A stretch of 9,265 nucleotides of DNA from Clostridia bacterium (GTDB taxonomy: Bacteria > Bacillota > Clostridia > Oscillospirales > QAKW01), in contig JAFSBD010000219.1 of assembly GCA_017442025.1 (NCBI GenBank), positions 1 to 9,265 on the forward strand, in the 5' to 3' direction. The notes beneath the pieces are model-generated. The model was given only the letters and a program-made list of their open reading frames with translations, did not search any database and was not told the DNA's origin. Within the stretch, counting starts at the first letter, position 1; every line of letters begins with the position of its first letter. The translations under genes and the position numbers were made by a program. Of the stretch, positions 7,725 to 9,265 are shown one piece after another.

Positions 7725-8719
7725 GAAAGCTCTGGTCGTTTCTCTTAATCGGTGCGCTTTTGCTGAGCGGATGCACCAAAGCCCCCGCGCCTGATCCCGA
7801 GCCGCAGGTTGTTTATGACCCCGCCCCTCAAAAGGCGGGGGAGATCACTGTTGATGGCAAGGCCTTATCGGGCATCTATTCCGATGGGGCGCAGGAGTAT
7901 CTGAGGGCAGATGAGGTGGATTGGTTATCCGCCCTGCCCGAAGGCGGCCTGAATACCGCCGAAGGGCGGTATCTGCCCAAGGATGTCCTGCTGGAAGGAT
8001 ACCATCCCTTTGCGGATGAAGAGAACAACCGCACCTATTATACTGCCTACCCCAAGGCCGAGGAGATTCCCCAAGGGGTGAAGGTCCCCACCTTGATGTA
8101 TCATGCGGTCAGCGACGATCTTTGGGGGATCGCTTCCCTTTTCGTCCGCCCCGCGGAGCTGGAGCGCCAGCTTCAATACCTCACCGAAGAGGGCTATACC
8201 CCCATCCATTTTGAGGATCTGGGGCGGGTAGATGAGATCCAAAAACCCATCCTCCTCACCTTCGACGATGGATATCAGGATAACTATACCGAGCTGTTCC
8301 CCCTCTTGAAAAAATATAATGTCAAAGCCACCGTCTTTATGATCATGGGCTCGGTGGGGCAGGAGCATTATCTCACCCGCGAACAGATCGCCGAGATGGA
8401 TCAAAGCGGGCTGGTCTCCTTCCAGAGCCATACCATGACCCATGAATTTTTAAGCACCCGCACCGCCGAGCAACTGGAAGAGGAGCTTTACCGCTCCAAG
8501 TTGGAATTGGCGCGGATAACAGGGAAGGAAAGCTTTGTCTTATGCTACCCAACCGGGAAATATAGCGAAAGTTCGCTCGCGGCCACCGCCGAGCATTATG
8601 AATTCGGCCTGCTGATGAGCGGCCCGACCTATGTTACCGGCTCCGATCCCTTGAAGATCACCCGCAAATATATCTCCCGCTCGACCGATTTGAACGCATT
8701 TAAAAATATGATCTCATAA
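7721..8719 (+). CDS. lipoprotein polysaccharide deacetylase (NodB/CE4 family)
   Basis: This 332-residue enzyme probably removes acetyl groups from amino sugars of a cell-envelope glycan (peptidoglycan or secondary wall polymer) on the outer face of the membrane. The N-terminus has a lipobox, LLSGC, so Cys18 would be lipid-modified. A proline-rich linker follows (APAPDPEP). Residues about 40-118 form a small domain I cannot name. The catalytic domain runs from about 122: MYHAV (126-130), the metal- and base-bearing TFDDG (180-184, Asp182 and Asp183), the metal-binding pair in SHTMTH (His237 and His241), and YPTGKYSE (276-283) in place of the third family motif. The C-terminal ITRKYISRST fits the end of such domains. 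All key metal ligands are present, so it should be active. The ATGA overlap with the preceding SLH protein gene indicates one mRNA. The natural substrate cannot be read from the sequence. Confidence 0.93.
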   Translation: MRKLWSFLLIGALLLSGCTKAPAPDPEPQVVYDPAPQKAGEITVDGKALSGIYSDGAQEYLRADEVDWLSALPEGGLNTAEGRYLPKDVLLEGYHPFADEENNRTYYTAYPKAEEIPQGVKVPTLMYHAVSDDLWGIASLFVRPAELERQLQYLTEEGYTPIHFEDLGRVDEIQKPILLTFDDGYQDNYTELFPLLKKYNVKATVFMIMGSVGQEHYLTREQIAEMDQSGLVSFQSHTMTHEFLSTRTAEQLEEELYRSKLELARITGKESFVLCYPTGKYSESSLAATAEHYEFGLLMSGPTYVTGSDPLKITRKYISRSTDLNAFKNMIS

Positions 8720-8723
8720 AAGG

Positions 8724-8761
8724 AAAAAGGATGTGTGGAAATTTTCCACACATCCTTTTTT
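8724..8761. terminator. bidirectional intrinsic terminator
   Basis: A 17-bp stem (8724-8740 with 8744-8760, core GGATGTGTGG) closes around a 3-base loop. It carries five A on the left side and six T on the right, so it gives a U-run when read from either strand. It would end the + strand operon whose last gene stops at 8719 and also the - strand gene whose stop codon is at 8785-8787. The converging genes explain its symmetry. Confidence 0.93.
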
Positions 8762-8784
8762 ACTATATCAAAAGAAACAAACTT

Positions 8785-9265
8785 TTATTCTTCAAAGTGA
8801 ATAACCTTTTTATAGAGGGATAATTGTAGTTCGCTTGGTTTGTAATCGGTTTGCGAACAGCAAGGTAAAGTCGGCGCCCTGCCGTCGGCACCAAAGAATG
8901 GCGAAAGATGATCATTTTCATAAAGCTTGCAGTCTTCTTCTTTGGTAAAGTCCGGAATAGGAAAGGGTTTACCGCCTTCAAGAATAGAGCGGTGAGCAAG
9001 CATTGCAACCGACGACATTGCAACTGCCGATTTTAAATCAAAGGGAAATTCGGGTTGTTTATTTTCTTTCACCGCATTTATAAAAGTACGCGCCACAATA
9101 AAGTCGCTTCCACCATGTCCGCTTTCTTTTATTATATCAATATCCTTATCTTCAAAGGAAGCTTCGTAAATGTTTATTTCTTCCATATCCTCGGGCGTCG
9201 ACCAATCATTATAACGAAGAAGCATTTTTTCACGATAGCCACGAATATTTTCAATTTGCCCCTCA
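8785..9265 (-). CDS. Gfo/Idh/MocA-family oxidoreductase, C-terminal part only
   Basis: The gene is read on the - strand. It begins beyond the right edge of the window, and its stop codon (TAA) is at 8785-8787. About 160 residues are visible, starting EGQIENIRGYREKMLLRYND. The pattern SGHGGSDFIVARTFINAV, then a run with SAVAMSSVAMLAHRSILEGG, then PFPIPDF, is typical of the end of the C-terminal domain in NAD(P)-dependent sugar or inositol oxidoreductases of the Gfo/Idh/MocA group. The NAD-binding Rossmann fold and the catalytic lysine would lie outside the window. About 53 residues follow PIPDF, ending SELQLSLYKKVIHFEE. An ATG at 9223-9225 is internal, because the frame stays open to the edge and the family pattern continues upstream of it. 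Base composition is much lower in GC than in the neighbours. The substrate is unknown. Confidence 0.85.
   Translation of the reverse strand, partial: EGQIENIRGYREKMLLRYNDWSTPEDMEEINIYEASFEDKDIDIIKESGHGGSDFIVARTFINAVKENKQPEFPFDLKSAVAMSSVAMLAHRSILEGGKPFPIPDFTKEEDCKLYENDHLSPFFGADGRAPTLPCCSQTDYKPSELQLSLYKKVIHFEE

Noticed and set aside
7819..7840. GC-rich hairpin CCCCGCC/GGCGGGG inside the start of the deacetylase gene
   Set aside because: It has a 7-bp stem with an 8-base loop but no U-run after it, and it lies inside a proline codon-rich linker, which explains it. It is not a terminator.

Overview
The window looks like chromosomal DNA from a Gram-positive bacterium of the Bacillota, most likely Clostridia. 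It carries a GyrA of the Bacillota type, two exported proteins that each end in three S-layer homology (SLH) repeats, and a lipoprotein polysaccharide deacetylase. Strong Shine-Dalgarno sites and U-rich intrinsic terminators fit this. Genus and species cannot be read from the sequence. The layout is compact, and four of the five genes are on the + strand.

Bases 3-1982 hold the 3' part of gyrA (the start lies before the window): the end of the breakage-reunion domain, the coiled-coil gate and the whole C-terminal DNA-wrapping domain, ending in an acidic tail encoded by a small tandem repeat. The 111-base gap that follows holds a 12-bp inverted repeat with a 34-base loop, overlapping candidate promoter elements, and a strong ribosome binding site. 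Next (2094-5855) is a 1253-residue exported protein with a signal peptide, a predicted right-handed beta-helix, several beta-sandwich modules of about 100 residues, and three SLH repeats. It ends at a near-perfect intrinsic terminator.

Bases 5922-8760 form a second transcription unit with its own promoter. A 580-residue exported protein with two cohesin-like domains, a bacterial Ig-like domain and three SLH repeats overlaps by 4 bases with a lipoprotein of the NodB/CE4 polysaccharide deacetylase family. A long A/T-flanked hairpin closes the unit and can act as a terminator from both sides. On the far side, the - strand carries the C-terminal part of a Gfo/Idh/MocA-type oxidoreductase, whose base composition and codon use differ clearly from the other genes.

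The central three genes look like a cell-envelope module. Two proteins would be held on secondary wall polymer by SLH repeats, and one membrane-anchored enzyme could trim acetyl groups from wall glycans. The cohesin-like/SLH protein resembles the anchoring scaffoldins of cellulosome bacteria in layout, but no dockerin partner is present here, so a cellulosome role is not shown. No RNA gene, CRISPR array, insertion sequence or defence system was seen.
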